Assembly: GCF_946482605.1 (NCBI RefSeq)
Contig: NZ_CAMLSE010000002.1
Span: forward strand, 124,001-188,000
Length of the DNA: 64,000 nucleotides
Reading direction: 5' to 3'
Origin: an uncultured Dyadobacter sp.
GTDB taxonomy: Bacteria; Bacteroidota; Bacteroidia; Cytophagales; Spirosomataceae
The translations under genes were made by a program, and so were the position numbers. Shown here in pieces: positions 36,223 through 44,814 of this stretch (positions are counted from its first letter, which is position 1; each line of letters opens with the position of its first letter). The notes beneath the pieces were generated by a model that made no database searches, was not told where the DNA came from, and was given only the letters and a program-made list of their open reading frames with translations.

Positions 36223-36501
36223 ATGTCATTATCCGATCTCATTCTGCACTATTGCGGCCAAAACAACATCCGTTATGCAGGCAAGCGCATCGTCGTTGCC
36301 CAGCATCTCAGCCAGCGGAATGACTACACCGATGGCGACACGCTATGGCGGTCGCTGCGCATGAATGGCGTCAAAATCAGCCTGGCGACCGTTTACGATA
36401 CTCTCAACTGGCTGGAAACAGCCGGCTTTGCCGAGCGAAAATTGGTGAGCAGCCGCAAGAACATGTTCCGCGTGCGAATACCCGAAGTGTTGAAAAATTG
36501 A
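36223..36501 (+). CDS. Very short Fur-family winged-helix protein
   Basis: A 92-residue protein from the ATG at 36223 (the longer frame from 36157 has no recognisable leader). It contains the Fur DNA-binding domain: KRIVVAQHLSQRNDYTDGDT, then the recognition helix region ISLATVYDTLNWLETAGFAER, a close match to the TVYRTL..L pattern of Fur. It stops after the wing strand (MFRVRIPEVLKN), so the C-terminal dimerisation domain and all its His/Cys metal ligands are absent; only one Cys (C11) is present. Normal Fur proteins have 130-160 residues. It is next to a siderophore receptor gene but has its own leader. It could be a metal-blind regulator or a decayed fur copy, but the frame and domain are intact. 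Confidence 0.8.
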   Translation: MSLSDLILHYCGQNNIRYAGKRIVVAQHLSQRNDYTDGDTLWRSLRMNGVKISLATVYDTLNWLETAGFAERKLVSSRKNMFRVRIPEVLKN

Positions 36502-36716
36502 AAGCGTAAAAAGCCATCCACGCCGCATTGCTCACGCTCGCCGCCAGTTGGTACAGCGTTATCCTGGTTCAGAAACGGGATTTGAATTGATCATTGACAG
36601 GGGGCGGCGGCTGGTCGGAAATATCGACCGGTCATTTGGAAATCGCACATTGATGAAGTGCTAAATCATGATATTCCCGATTTCCAGGTGTCGAATAATA
36701 TGCATTGCAACGAAAA

Positions 36717-36748
36717 AAAAATTCCTCCCTGTTCAGGAGGAATTTTTT
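36717..36748. terminator. Bidirectional terminator after the cold-shock gene
   Basis: AAAAATTCCTCC (36717-36728) pairs perfectly with GGAGGAATTTTT (36736-36747) around a 7-base loop; A-runs and T-runs flank it on both sides. It ends the minus-strand cold-shock gene. The 270-base gap from 36502 holds only this hairpin and an uninformative stretch; a short hydrophobic frame (36510-36590) is not supported as a gene. Confidence 0.88.
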
Positions 36749-36771
36749 GTGTGCTAGCGCGATATGGTTGA

Positions 36772-36963
36772 TCAGATAACCGTTACGTTAACTGCGTTCA
36801 GTCCTTTTCTGCCGTTTTCAACATCGTAAGACACTTTGTCATTTTCGCGAATGTCATCATTCAAGCCTGACGTGTGTACAAAAATGTCAGCTCCGCCATT
36901 TTCCGGAGAGATAAAACCAAAACCTTTGGTTTCATTGAAAAACTTTACTGTTCCTGTATTCAT
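36772..36963 (-). CDS. Cold-shock-domain RNA chaperone
   Basis: A 63-residue CspA-family protein, complete and a single domain. RNP1 is KGFGFI (residues 13-18) and RNP2 is DIFVHTSG (26-33), the two nucleic-acid-binding motifs of the five-stranded barrel. It binds single-stranded RNA and melts secondary structure. A very AT-rich leader of about 140 bases precedes it, as expected for csp genes with a long untranslated region. Stands alone with its own terminator. Confidence 0.97.
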   Translation of the reverse strand: MNTGTVKFFNETKGFGFISPENGGADIFVHTSGLNDDIRENDKVSYDVENGRKGLNAVNVTVI

Positions 36964-37110
36964 AATTTTATTTTTTATTATTTCACAAAACTAAAATAAA
37001 ATTTTGAAAATAAAAAATTGAATTAAATTAACTGGAATATTATTTCAAAAAGAATGAATAAAAAAAGCAAAACAAAAACAATTGCGAAGTTGCAAATAGG
37101 CTCTCCCGAA
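36964..37110 (-). other. AT-rich leader of the cold-shock gene
   Basis: This stretch is far richer in A and T than the rest of the window (long runs of A and T on both strands). It lies immediately upstream of the cold-shock start codon and reaches nearly to the stop of the permease gene. It probably contains the promoter and a 5' untranslated leader; I could not place a clear promoter element or thermosensor structure. Confidence 0.5.
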
Positions 37111-37127
37111 AGGTATTAAGTTTATGC

Positions 37128-39734
37128 TTATTCACTTCGTAAACTTTTAACCGGATTCGTCAATGCAGCCCTGATACTCTGAAAACTGACCGTAATTAAT
37201 GCAATCGAAGCGGCCAGCATTCCCGCCAGTATAAATACCCACCATTCGATCGTGGTTTGGTAAGCAAAGTCCTGAAGCCACCGGTTCATCGCATACCAGG
37301 CGATCGGAGAAGCGAGGATAATGGCCACCACTATTAACCTGAGAAAGTCCCTGGAAAGTAAAGCGACAACGCCGGTTACCGATGCGCCCAGTACCTTGCG
37401 TACGCCGATCTCCTTTTTCCGCTGTTCGGCCATGAAAGCCGACAAACCATACAATCCCAGGCAGGATATGAAAATGGCGAGCCCTGCAAATAAATTGAAG
37501 ATACTACCCATCTGCTGCTCACTGCGGTAAAGATTGTCGAGGTCCTTGTCCAGAAAACCATAGGTAAATGGATAAGCCGGATTGAGTTGCTGATTGATTT
37601 TTCCAAGCGCCGCGATAGTCGCTTCATTGCTGCCGCCCTTTGTACGTACGACCACAAGACCGCCCCATTTATTAAGCCGCAACACCAGCGGTTCCACGGC
37701 ATACTGAAGCGATTTGAAATGGAAATCCTTTACGACTCCCACGATCGTTCCTTTGGTGTCGTCGAATGTCAGTTTTTTCCCAACCGCACTGCCGACGTTC
37801 ATACCCATGACCTGCATGGCCTTTTCATTGATCACGAAGTTGGAGCTGTCCGCCGGAAACGCGCGCGAGAAACCGCGCCCGGCCAACAACCGGGTTTTGA
37901 AGACGCTGGTGAAGTGCTCATCGACATTCAGAGACGGAATTACTATCTGATTACCAGTAACCTGTCCATCCCATACTACATCGGTCGACCCGGAAGTAAT
38001 GGCAGTCGGTAATTCGGAGATGATCGAAAAATCCTCCGTCAGGGGATTTTGGGCCAATGTCGCTTTCAATGCTTGCTGCTTACCCCAGATTTCCCCGGTC
38101 ATCGGCACATACAGGAGGTTGGACTTATCAAAACCCAGGTTCCGGCTCTGGATAAAATGCAGTTGCTTGTACACCACCGCGGTACCTACCAGCAGCACAA
38201 TCGCGACCACAAACTGCGTAACGACCAGCCCGTTCCTGAAAATGAGGTTTCCACCGGCCACCCTCATTTTTCCCTTGAGCACCTTCACAGGAGCAAACCC
38301 GGAAAGAAACAACGCCGGATAGCTGCCAGAGAAGAGGCCGGTCAGCATGGCAATGGCCACGAGGCTGATCAACATCTTGGTGTCAAGCAAATGAATGGTG
38401 AGCGTTTTTTCGGTCAGCATTTGAAATACAGGCAACACCAGATAAACGATCCCGATCGCGACCAGCAGCGATAGGAACGAAAAGATCAGCGATTCACCCA
38501 GAAACTGCATTACCAGTTGATAGCGGCCCGCCCCTACCACTTTCCGCAGCCCTACTTCCTTGGCCCGCCGCTCGGAGCGCGCCGTCGCGAGGTTCATAAA
38601 GTTGATGCAAGCCACTACCAGAATGAAGATCGCCACAACGAAAAACACATTGACGTACTGGATGTTACCATGCCCCGCGAGATCGATCTGCATATCGGAA
38701 TACAAATGAATGCTGGTGAGGGGCTGCAAATGAAAATCCACTTTCAGCGTTTGTCCATGCGCCGTATAAATTTTACCGATCTGTTCTGTGAGGGCTCGTA
38801 AACCGGAAGCTGACGTATTTGTGTTCTTAGCCAGCCGGAAATAGGTATAGAAATTAAAATTACCCCACGTATCGTTTTGCAGATCCCAGGTTGATTTGAC
38901 TGCGGTTGCCATCGAAATGATAAAATCAAACTGCAAATGAGAGTCGGCAGGTACATCGGCCAGAACGCCTGCGACGGTAAAGTTCTCTTTGTTATTCATG
39001 CGGATGATTTTGCCGACAGCATCCTCGCTCCCGTAATACTTTTTGGCCATTGACTCTGTGATCAGCACGGAGCCGGGGCCTCTCAACGCAGTATTTGCAT
39101 TTCCTTTCAGCAATGGAAAAGAAAATACCTGCAGAAAATTAGAATCGGCGAAAAAGACCCGCTTTTCTTCAAAACGCTTGTCCCCGGCCTCGAACAGACT
39201 GGTCAGCGGTTTGCTTAATCGCACGGCAGCTTCTATCTGCGGCATTTGTGTCTGTAATCCCCGGGCCATCCCGGCGGGGCTCACGGCAACCTTGAAATCG
39301 CCCGCATTACAGGTAAGCCTGAAAATCTGATCCGCCTGCTTATGAAAGCGATCGTAGCTCCATTCATTTTGCACCCACAACAGGATGAGGATACTGCAGG
39401 CCATCCCGATGGAAAGTCCCGCGATATTGAGAATGGAGTAAGCTTTCTGACGGGCGATGTTCCGCCAGGCGATTTTGATGTAGCTCTTTAACATACCCGG
39501 ATTGAGGAAAAATGATCGATATTGTGCTGTCGCAGGCTGCCGTCGGCGTACAAACGGCGGCAGCACGGAGATGACATTCAGTATATAGCGCAGCACCGCC
39601 TGCGTTCGCCCGGCGCGCCTGTACCAATATGCATACAGCTCGCCCAGATCTCCTTCGACCTCTTCCAGCGTGTTCCGCGGATGCAGCGACCGGAGTATTG
39701 CGCTTGCCCAGCGCGGAGGCATCGGCGATTTCAT
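37128..39734 (-). CDS. MacB/FtsX-type ABC transporter permease with prefix domain
   Basis: An 868-residue membrane protein. Residues about 1-65 are a permease prefix domain (WASAILRSLHPRNTLEEVEG, then DLGELYAYWYRRAGR), typical of Cytophagales. Then comes a membrane segment (AYSILNIAGLSIGMACSILI), a MacB periplasmic domain, the first FtsX block (about 375-475, with ARSERRAKEVGLRKVVGAGR), a second periplasmic domain (about 510-740) and the second FtsX block (about 750-868, with KKEIGVRKVLGASVTGVVAL). No ATPase gene is adjacent. The substrate is unknown; relatives take part in lipoprotein or antimicrobial export. Its start overlaps the PadR stop by four bases, so they are co-transcribed. Confidence 0.93.
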   Translation of the reverse strand: MKSPMPPRWASAILRSLHPRNTLEEVEGDLGELYAYWYRRAGRTQAVLRYILNVISVLPPFVRRRQPATAQYRSFFLNPGMLKSYIKIAWRNIARQKAYSILNIAGLSIGMACSILILLWVQNEWSYDRFHKQADQIFRLTCNAGDFKVAVSPAGMARGLQTQMPQIEAAVRLSKPLTSLFEAGDKRFEEKRVFFADSNFLQVFSFPLLKGNANTALRGPGSVLITESMAKKYYGSEDAVGKIIRMNNKENFTVAGVLADVPADSHLQFDFIISMATAVKSTWDLQNDTWGNFNFYTYFRLAKNTNTSASGLRALTEQIGKIYTAHGQTLKVDFHLQPLTSIHLYSDMQIDLAGHGNIQYVNVFFVVAIFILVVACINFMNLATARSERRAKEVGLRKVVGAGRYQLVMQFLGESLIFSFLSLLVAIGIVYLVLPVFQMLTEKTLTIHLLDTKMLISLVAIAMLTGLFSGSYPALFLSGFAPVKVLKGKMRVAGGNLIFRNGLVVTQFVVAIVLLVGTAVVYKQLHFIQSRNLGFDKSNLLYVPMTGEIWGKQQALKATLAQNPLTEDFSIISELPTAITSGSTDVVWDGQVTGNQIVIPSLNVDEHFTSVFKTRLLAGRGFSRAFPADSSNFVINEKAMQVMGMNVGSAVGKKLTFDDTKGTIVGVVKDFHFKSLQYAVEPLVLRLNKWGGLVVVRTKGGSNEATIAALGKINQQLNPAYPFTYGFLDKDLDNLYRSEQQMGSIFNLFAGLAIFISCLGLYGLSAFMAEQRKKEIGVRKVLGASVTGVVALLSRDFLRLIVVAIILASPIAWYAMNRWLQDFAYQTTIEWWVFILAGMLAASIALITVSFQSIRAALTNPVKSLRSE

Positions 39735-40069
39735 AAGCCGCTTATTTTTAATGCCTGATCGGGCATCAATTGCCAGAGCTTGCTGCGCAGTTGCTGGATA
39801 TCCTGGATCGCACGGTGCCCCAGGGTCGTTACTTTGAACAATCGCTTCCGTCGCCCGCCGCGCTCCGTGGTAGCGCCGCCCAGTTCGGAGCTTACAAAAC
39901 CCTTCTCTTCCAGCCGGATCAGCGTGTTGTGGACCGCGCCGAATGTGACGACGCGCCCGGTGTGTTGCTCAATCTCCTGGCTGACTGTCACGCCATACGC
40001 CTGCCCGTCGAGGATGGCAATCATCAGCAAAACCAGTTCTTCGAATTCCCCTAAATATGTGCGTCTCAT
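39731..40069 (-). CDS. PadR-family transcriptional regulator
   Basis: A 112-residue winged-helix repressor: ELVLLMIAILDGQAYGVTVS and the recognition part VTFGAVHNTLIRLEEKGFVS, then a basic wing with GGRRKRLFKVTTLGHRAI. The C-terminal helix is short. It overlaps the permease gene by four bases (ATGA). PadR repressors of this kind usually respond to a small compound and control the permease gene they are coupled to. Confidence 0.95.
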   Translation of the reverse strand: MRRTYLGEFEELVLLMIAILDGQAYGVTVSQEIEQHTGRVVTFGAVHNTLIRLEEKGFVSSELGGATTERGGRRKRLFKVTTLGHRAIQDIQQLRSKLWQLMPDQALKISGL

Positions 40070-40243
40070 GTGCTCAGACGATTTGTCTTCATTTTATAGT
40101 ACAAATACGTGCCAGGGTTTAAAAACATCCATAATGGAGCGTCATGGCCGTTTCCGGAGGCCTTGCGGAAAATTTTCTGTTCGCAAAAGAACGGGTAATG
40201 TCCGGTAATGAACAGTGTGTATTCCTCTGAGGGAGTATCAGAT

Positions 40244-41920
40244 TTACTCCTCGCTGGTTTTCACCTTATCAAAGCGCACAGCACGCGTCCGCAAGGTATT
40301 CAGTTCGAATGCTTCGACGTTGTTCTTACCATTTCTTTTGAAAACAAGGTCTGCTTTAATGGCCGGGATCAGAAAGCCGTCCGTAAAATAGCTTTCCATC
40401 GGATGGCGGGCACCTGAAACCAGTTGCACTTCGAGCCGTCCCGCGACCTGACGGATTTCGATGGCCGCACCGACTTCATAGGAGAAGTATTGACCTGCAT
40501 ATTGATGCGACCATTTAAGCAGATCCGCGCTACCGACCAGGTGATATGCCATGGGCTCGGCCGACGGCGGCGCCACAGTCAGCCCGCCCTGTCCGTCAAA
40601 GGACAACACAATGTCGTAAAACCTGAACCGCCGCTCATCGATAGCTTTCAGCGGGGTATCCGACATTACCAGCCCGTCGGGCCCCAGCGTGATCGTTACA
40701 TCACGTGCGGACTGGCCGCTTTTGTAGGTTCCGGCATATGCCTGCAGTTTCTCCCGATCGATCTCTACGGACTCGGTGCTTTTGGCGGGTAAAGGGGCAG
40801 AATCCTCCGGTTTCGCCAGCATTTCAAAAACAGTGCCCGCAGGATCCTGTCCGATCGTATCCAGCATCGAGGTATTACTGAGCCAGGCGACAGAAAGACC
40901 CGGAGCCGGGGAGCAGATAAGTTTGGCACGATAGCCTTCCGTCGCTCCTCCATGATGAAATGTCGGCTTGGAAACATTGTGTTGGATAAACAGTCCCGCA
41001 GCATAGGCATTCAGGTCCCCGTTGCTGAGCGTGTCCAATGCGATCTGCTTTTGCAGCAGATTCTTGCCGCCCAGCTTCCCGTTCGAATAAAAAGCATTCC
41101 ATTTCAGGAGGTCTTCGGCCGTGGTCAGCAAGCCGCCCGGCCCATGGATATTGTGCTCGGGCATTGCAATGCGAAACACGCCATCCTTCACCTCATAGGC
41201 CTGGCTCCGGTTCCGGACCACTTGCTTATAGTCGTTCCGCCATTGCGTGTGGGTCATACCGGCCGGTTTGAGCAGAAATCGGCTGGTAAAATCAGCAAAT
41301 GACATGCCGGATGCTTTTTCAACGATCAACGCAAGCAGAACGTAGTTGGAATTGCTGTAACTGAACACCGCTCCCGGCGTCGTGTTGAGGCGTCGCTGGC
41401 GGCAAATGATACCGAGCACCTGTTTGTTGTCCATGACCCTGAGCGTTAACGGCCATCCGCCGAATTCTGCCAGGTCGCTCCATTCCCGTATTCCGCTGGT
41501 ATGATGGATCAGGTGCCTAATCAGTACCGGCTGATCATAGGAAGGTAACTCAGGTATGTATTGATCAACCGGATCATCCAGTTTCAGCTTACCTTGCTGT
41601 TCAAGTAACAAAACAGCCGCAGCCGTAAATTGCTTGGATACCGAGCCTGCTTCGATCAGTGTTTCGGTGGTCAGCGGCACATTGTTTTCGAGGTCGGCGA
41701 CTCCCCAGGCTTTCGAATAAATCACGCGCCCATCGAGACTCACTGCCAACTGTCCGCCCGGCTTATCCTTGGAATAGAATTGGAACAGGCTGTCTATCTT
41801 TTGCGCAACGGCACCTGAATCAGTCCGCTTACAAGCAGTAATGCAGGTTAATGCAAGGAATACAAGGGCACCAATAATCCGGTAATCTCCATTTTTCAGC
41901 GTCGGTCTTTCAGCTTTCAT
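40244..41920 (-). CDS. Serine hydrolase lipoprotein, class C beta-lactamase fold
   Basis: A 558-residue lipoprotein (lipobox ITAC, Cys 30). The beta-lactamase-like domain spans about residues 40-385. The nucleophile motif SxxK is S93-V-S-K96 in EAGSVSKQFTA, the YxN motif is in FSYSNSNYVLL, and the third motif is the HHGGATEG segment. The C-terminal part (about 400-558) is a beta-rich domain with AYAGTYKSG, as in many PBP-like hydrolases of this group. Members are D-aminopeptidases, esterases or cell-wall carboxypeptidases; true beta-lactamase activity is less likely. A 174-base gap to the PadR gene holds nothing recognisable. Confidence 0.92.
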   Translation of the reverse strand: MKAERPTLKNGDYRIIGALVFLALTCITACKRTDSGAVAQKIDSLFQFYSKDKPGGQLAVSLDGRVIYSKAWGVADLENNVPLTTETLIEAGSVSKQFTAAAVLLLEQQGKLKLDDPVDQYIPELPSYDQPVLIRHLIHHTSGIREWSDLAEFGGWPLTLRVMDNKQVLGIICRQRRLNTTPGAVFSYSNSNYVLLALIVEKASGMSFADFTSRFLLKPAGMTHTQWRNDYKQVVRNRSQAYEVKDGVFRIAMPEHNIHGPGGLLTTAEDLLKWNAFYSNGKLGGKNLLQKQIALDTLSNGDLNAYAAGLFIQHNVSKPTFHHGGATEGYRAKLICSPAPGLSVAWLSNTSMLDTIGQDPAGTVFEMLAKPEDSAPLPAKSTESVEIDREKLQAYAGTYKSGQSARDVTITLGPDGLVMSDTPLKAIDERRFRFYDIVLSFDGQGGLTVAPPSAEPMAYHLVGSADLLKWSHQYAGQYFSYEVGAAIEIRQVAGRLEVQLVSGARHPMESYFTDGFLIPAIKADLVFKRNGKNNVEAFELNTLRTRAVRFDKVKTSEE

Positions 41921-42023
41921 TTGCGGGCGTTGAGCCTGTTATCTGTTTCAAATCTTTTACAATATTCCATTGTATTTCTTCAAAACCAGCTCCCGGCCTA
42001 ATCTACCCTCGACTATGATGACG

Positions 42024-42467
42024 TTACTGCTTTCTAAAATCATTTGCTAAATGAAGTGCTGCCAGTTTAAATCCATTTCTGAGATACACTTTCTGCGCGG
42101 TATCGTTGGTAAAGTCTGTGTCGAGGACCAATGCATCCTGGTGATTCAAGACGGCGATTTCACGGACGAACTGCAATAATTTAGTCGCCAATCCTTTTCC
42201 CCGGTATTCATCCAGCGTGCAAAGATCGTCCACATAAATAATGTTACCGCTGTGGAGGGAGGTCATGAAGCGGCATCCGGCAAAGGCAACGAACCGGTCC
42301 TTATCCCATACCCCTGCAATAAAATACTTCTCATTTTCCATCATTTCGGTGATCATCGGAACCCATTTGTCTTTTTTCAAATGAGGCCTCAGCAGCAGCG
42401 CCACTTCCCAGCAATGAACGATTTCAGTCTCGGACTTGATAATCCTGATTTTAAATTGATCTTCCAT
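42024..42467 (-). CDS. GNAT-family N-acetyltransferase
   Basis: A 147-residue acetyltransferase. Motif A for acetyl-CoA binding is DEYRGKGLATKLLQFV, preceded by the strand IIYVDDLCTL and followed by VLDTDFTNDTAQKVYLRNGF. The acceptor is not predictable. No operon partner: the next minus-strand gene ends 137 bases upstream, a gap that contains a short remnant of another gene. Confidence 0.93.
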   Translation of the reverse strand: MEDQFKIRIIKSETEIVHCWEVALLLRPHLKKDKWVPMITEMMENEKYFIAGVWDKDRFVAFAGCRFMTSLHSGNIIYVDDLCTLDEYRGKGLATKLLQFVREIAVLNHQDALVLDTDFTNDTAQKVYLRNGFKLAALHLANDFRKQ

Positions 42468-42499
42468 ATATCTGTTTTTTTCACAAAAGTAGGGAGACC

Positions 42500-42616
42500 G
42501 AATCCGGCCGGAATGTGCCAGAAACCATAAAATACATGGCCCAATGGGCCGGTGTGCTGCTCATCGTCGGTGCGGTAGTGATCATGAATTACAGCACCCG
42601 AACATCAGACAGATAG
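42500..42616 (+). pseudogene. Possible remnant of an EamA/DMT transporter C-terminus
   Basis: An open frame without its own proper start reads ...NVPETIKYMAQWAGVLLI and continues VGAVVIMNYSTR to a TAG at 42614-42616. The hydrophobic QWAGVLLIVGAVVIM segment resembles the last helix of EamA-family drug/metabolite exporters. Nothing upstream continues it, since the acetyltransferase gene occupies the other strand. EamA genes are often neighbours of MocR regulators, and the frame overlaps the end of the MocR gene. It is short, so chance is possible. Confidence 0.35.
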
Positions 42617-44077
42617 CGGCAAAGTCTCTTTCAATATTTTCAGCGCCCTCCTCATCTCCGCCTCGTTCAGCGACGCGAAACCCATTCGTAATGCGTTGGT
42701 AGAATAGCTTTCATTTTTGTAGAAATCACCATTATCGATGTACAGGCCGTTTTTACCAGCCTGTCGGGACATTTTGTGCAGATCGATCTCCGCCGAAAAC
42801 GTGGCCCAGACGCCCATTCCTCCCTCAGGCACCTTGAAAGTGATCTTGTCCCGGAAGTCGGATGCGAGTATGTCGCAGAATACGTCGCGGCGTTCCTTGT
42901 AAATTTTGAGGGATTTCCTGAAATGCCTGTCTACTTCCCCGGTATCAAACATGGCTGCAAAGGCTTCCTCCATCAATGTGTCCCCCTGGCGATCTATCAG
43001 CTCCCGCAAGGCAGACGCCGCCCGGATGAATTCCGCGGACGCGACCATGAAACCGATGCGCAATGCCGGGGCGAAGGTCTTGGATATCGAGCCGATGTAG
43101 ATCACATTCTGGTTGTGGTCGATGCTCGCCAGGGGCAGGAAGGGTTTGTTGTCATAATGAAAATCAAAGTCATAATCATCCTCGATAATGGCGAAACGAT
43201 GCGCTTTGGCAAGGTGCAGGAGTTTCAGCCTGCGCTCGCTGCTCAATGTGACCGTCGTGGGCAGGTGGTGATGCGGAATAATGTAAACCACCTTGATCCG
43301 TTCTGTCTTCAGGCATTCTTCCAGGTAATCGATATCCATTCCCGAGCCGTCAACCGGGATCCGCACGACCTTCCCGCCCGTCTGCCGGAAAGTGTCATCC
43401 GCCAGGCGGTAGTTCGACATGCCCACCGCAATGGCATCGGCAGGATTGACGAGCAGACGAGCCGCCAGATAGATCCCCATCTGGCTCCCTTTGGTGATCA
43501 GAACATTGTCCGGCGACACCACTACCCCCCTCGTGTTTGACAGGTAATTGCAGATCGACGAACGGAGGCGCTCCGAGCCCTGCGGGCTGCCGTATTTCAA
43601 AAAGCTTTTACCGTAAAATTTTCTGGAAATGCTCCGGTACTCCCGCATGAGCTGGTCTATCGGTGTGAGACGTACGTCCGGGAAGCCGTCGTCAATGGCC
43701 AGAGATGTCTTTTGAAGGTCGGTGCTGGGCAAAGCGTCCCTGAATCGGTTGGTCCATAAGAAAGCCTCCTCCGGAGCCTCGCCCGCGGAAGCGAAGGCGA
43801 GCACCTTGGAGGAAGTCGTGGGGAGTTTCGAATTTACAAATACACCTTTTCGCTCCACCGATTCGGCCCACCCCTGACTGATGAGCTCTTCATAGGCCAG
43901 CTTGATCGTATTGCGGTTGATGCCGATCAGGTTTGACAGGACACGCGAGCTGGGCAGCATATCGGAAGATTGCAGTATACCCTTCGTAATCAATGCAATA
44001 AAGCCATTGCAAACCTGAACATAAAGGGCAGCCGGTGACTTTCGGTCGATCTGGATCAAGGATTTATACGGGAGCAT
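42605..44077 (-). CDS. MocR-type regulator (GntR domain fused to aminotransferase-like domain)
   Basis: A 490-residue regulator from the ATG at 44077 (the longer frame from 44122 would run through the operator). The N-terminal GntR winged helix (about 5-75) has LPSSRVLSNLIGINRNTIKL and AYEELISQGWAES. The rest is a fold-type I aminotransferase domain with the PLP lysine at about K333 in YIGSISKTFAPALRIGF, preceded by AIIEDDYDFDFHY. Such proteins bind PLP and control adjacent metabolic or stress genes. It is divergent from the azoreductase gene, with two inverted repeats in the gap. Confidence 0.95.
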   Translation of the reverse strand: MLPYKSLIQIDRKSPAALYVQVCNGFIALITKGILQSSDMLPSSRVLSNLIGINRNTIKLAYEELISQGWAESVERKGVFVNSKLPTTSSKVLAFASAGEAPEEAFLWTNRFRDALPSTDLQKTSLAIDDGFPDVRLTPIDQLMREYRSISRKFYGKSFLKYGSPQGSERLRSSICNYLSNTRGVVVSPDNVLITKGSQMGIYLAARLLVNPADAIAVGMSNYRLADDTFRQTGGKVVRIPVDGSGMDIDYLEECLKTERIKVVYIIPHHHLPTTVTLSSERRLKLLHLAKAHRFAIIEDDYDFDFHYDNKPFLPLASIDHNQNVIYIGSISKTFAPALRIGFMVASAEFIRAASALRELIDRQGDTLMEEAFAAMFDTGEVDRHFRKSLKIYKERRDVFCDILASDFRDKITFKVPEGGMGVWATFSAEIDLHKMSRQAGKNGLYIDNGDFYKNESYSTNALRMGFASLNEAEMRRALKILKETLPLSV

Positions 44078-44090
44078 CTGGGCTGTATAG

Positions 44091-44143
44091 TTTATCAAAA
44101 CTGGATTACAAATGTAGTCCAATCAGCCACTAGTTTTGATAAA
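44091..44143. promoter_or_regulatory. Candidate MocR operator in the divergent promoter
   Basis: TTTATCAAAACT (44091-44102) and AGTTTTGATAAA (44132-44143) are perfect 12-base reverse complements. Inside them CTGGATTACA (44101-44110) and TGTAGTCCAA (44114-44123) form a second inverted repeat with 8 of 10 positions symmetric. They fill most of the 76-base gap between the MocR and azoreductase start codons, so one bound dimer or tetramer could control both promoters. Confidence 0.65.
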
Positions 44144-44153
44144 AAATAACAGC

Positions 44154-44792
44154 ATGAAGAAATTACTGGTCATCAATGCAAGTGCCCGGATCCTCCGGTC
44201 ACACAGCCGAGCGCTCACCGAAGCTTTCGTCAGACAATGGGAGGATGCCTACCCAGAGTCGCACATTACTTTCAGGGAATTGGGGACTGCAAACGTGCCC
44301 CATATGACCGAACACTGGATCTCGGCCGCTTTCAAACCCCAGGCCCTGAGAACAGGCGAAGATTTACAGGTCCTGGAAGCCAGCACGTCCTACGTGTCCG
44401 AGCTTCACGATGCCGATGTAATTGTCATTGGCTCACCGATGTACAACTGGTCGATTCCCAGCCCGCTCAAAGCTTACATCGATCAGATCATGCGGATCAA
44501 CGAAACCTGGCGGCCGAACGCGTCGGACCAACGGAATCCCTATCTGGGCCTGCTTCAAAACAAGACATTGGTGCTGTTGCTTTCGAGGGGTTCGGCGGGC
44601 TACGAGGAAGGCGAATACAACCAGCATATGAACTACCAGAGTACGTATTTAAAGACGGTATTCAACATCATGGGCATTCACGACATCCACGTGATCGCCA
44701 TCAACGGTGCCTCCGTTGAATCCGATATGCTGGCGAACTCCATAGAACAATCGCATCGGCAGATCAAAGAATTCATAACCAGCAACATATAA
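44154..44792 (+). CDS. FMN-dependent NADH:quinone/azo reductase, flavodoxin-like fold
   Basis: A 212-residue flavoprotein from the ATG at 44154 (an upstream in-frame TTG is inside the operator). The FMN phosphate site is INASARILRSHSRALTEAF, and VIVIGSPMYNWSIPSPLKAY is the isoalloxazine-binding loop of the AzoR family. Such enzymes reduce quinones and azo or nitro compounds with NADH in the cytoplasm and protect against electrophiles. It is 22 bases before a carboxymuconolactone-decarboxylase-family gene and is controlled, by inference, by the divergent MocR regulator. Confidence 0.93.
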   Translation: MKKLLVINASARILRSHSRALTEAFVRQWEDAYPESHITFRELGTANVPHMTEHWISAAFKPQALRTGEDLQVLEASTSYVSELHDADVIVIGSPMYNWSIPSPLKAYIDQIMRINETWRPNASDQRNPYLGLLQNKTLVLLLSRGSAGYEEGEYNQHMNYQSTYLKTVFNIMGIHDIHVIAINGASVESDMLANSIEQSHRQIKEFITSNI

Positions 44793-44814
44793 TTATCTAT
44801 TTAAACCAAGTCAA

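Noticed and set aside
36510..36590. Short hydrophobic frame after the Fur-like gene
   Set aside because: It has no start codon of its own and no recognised family; too short to call a remnant.
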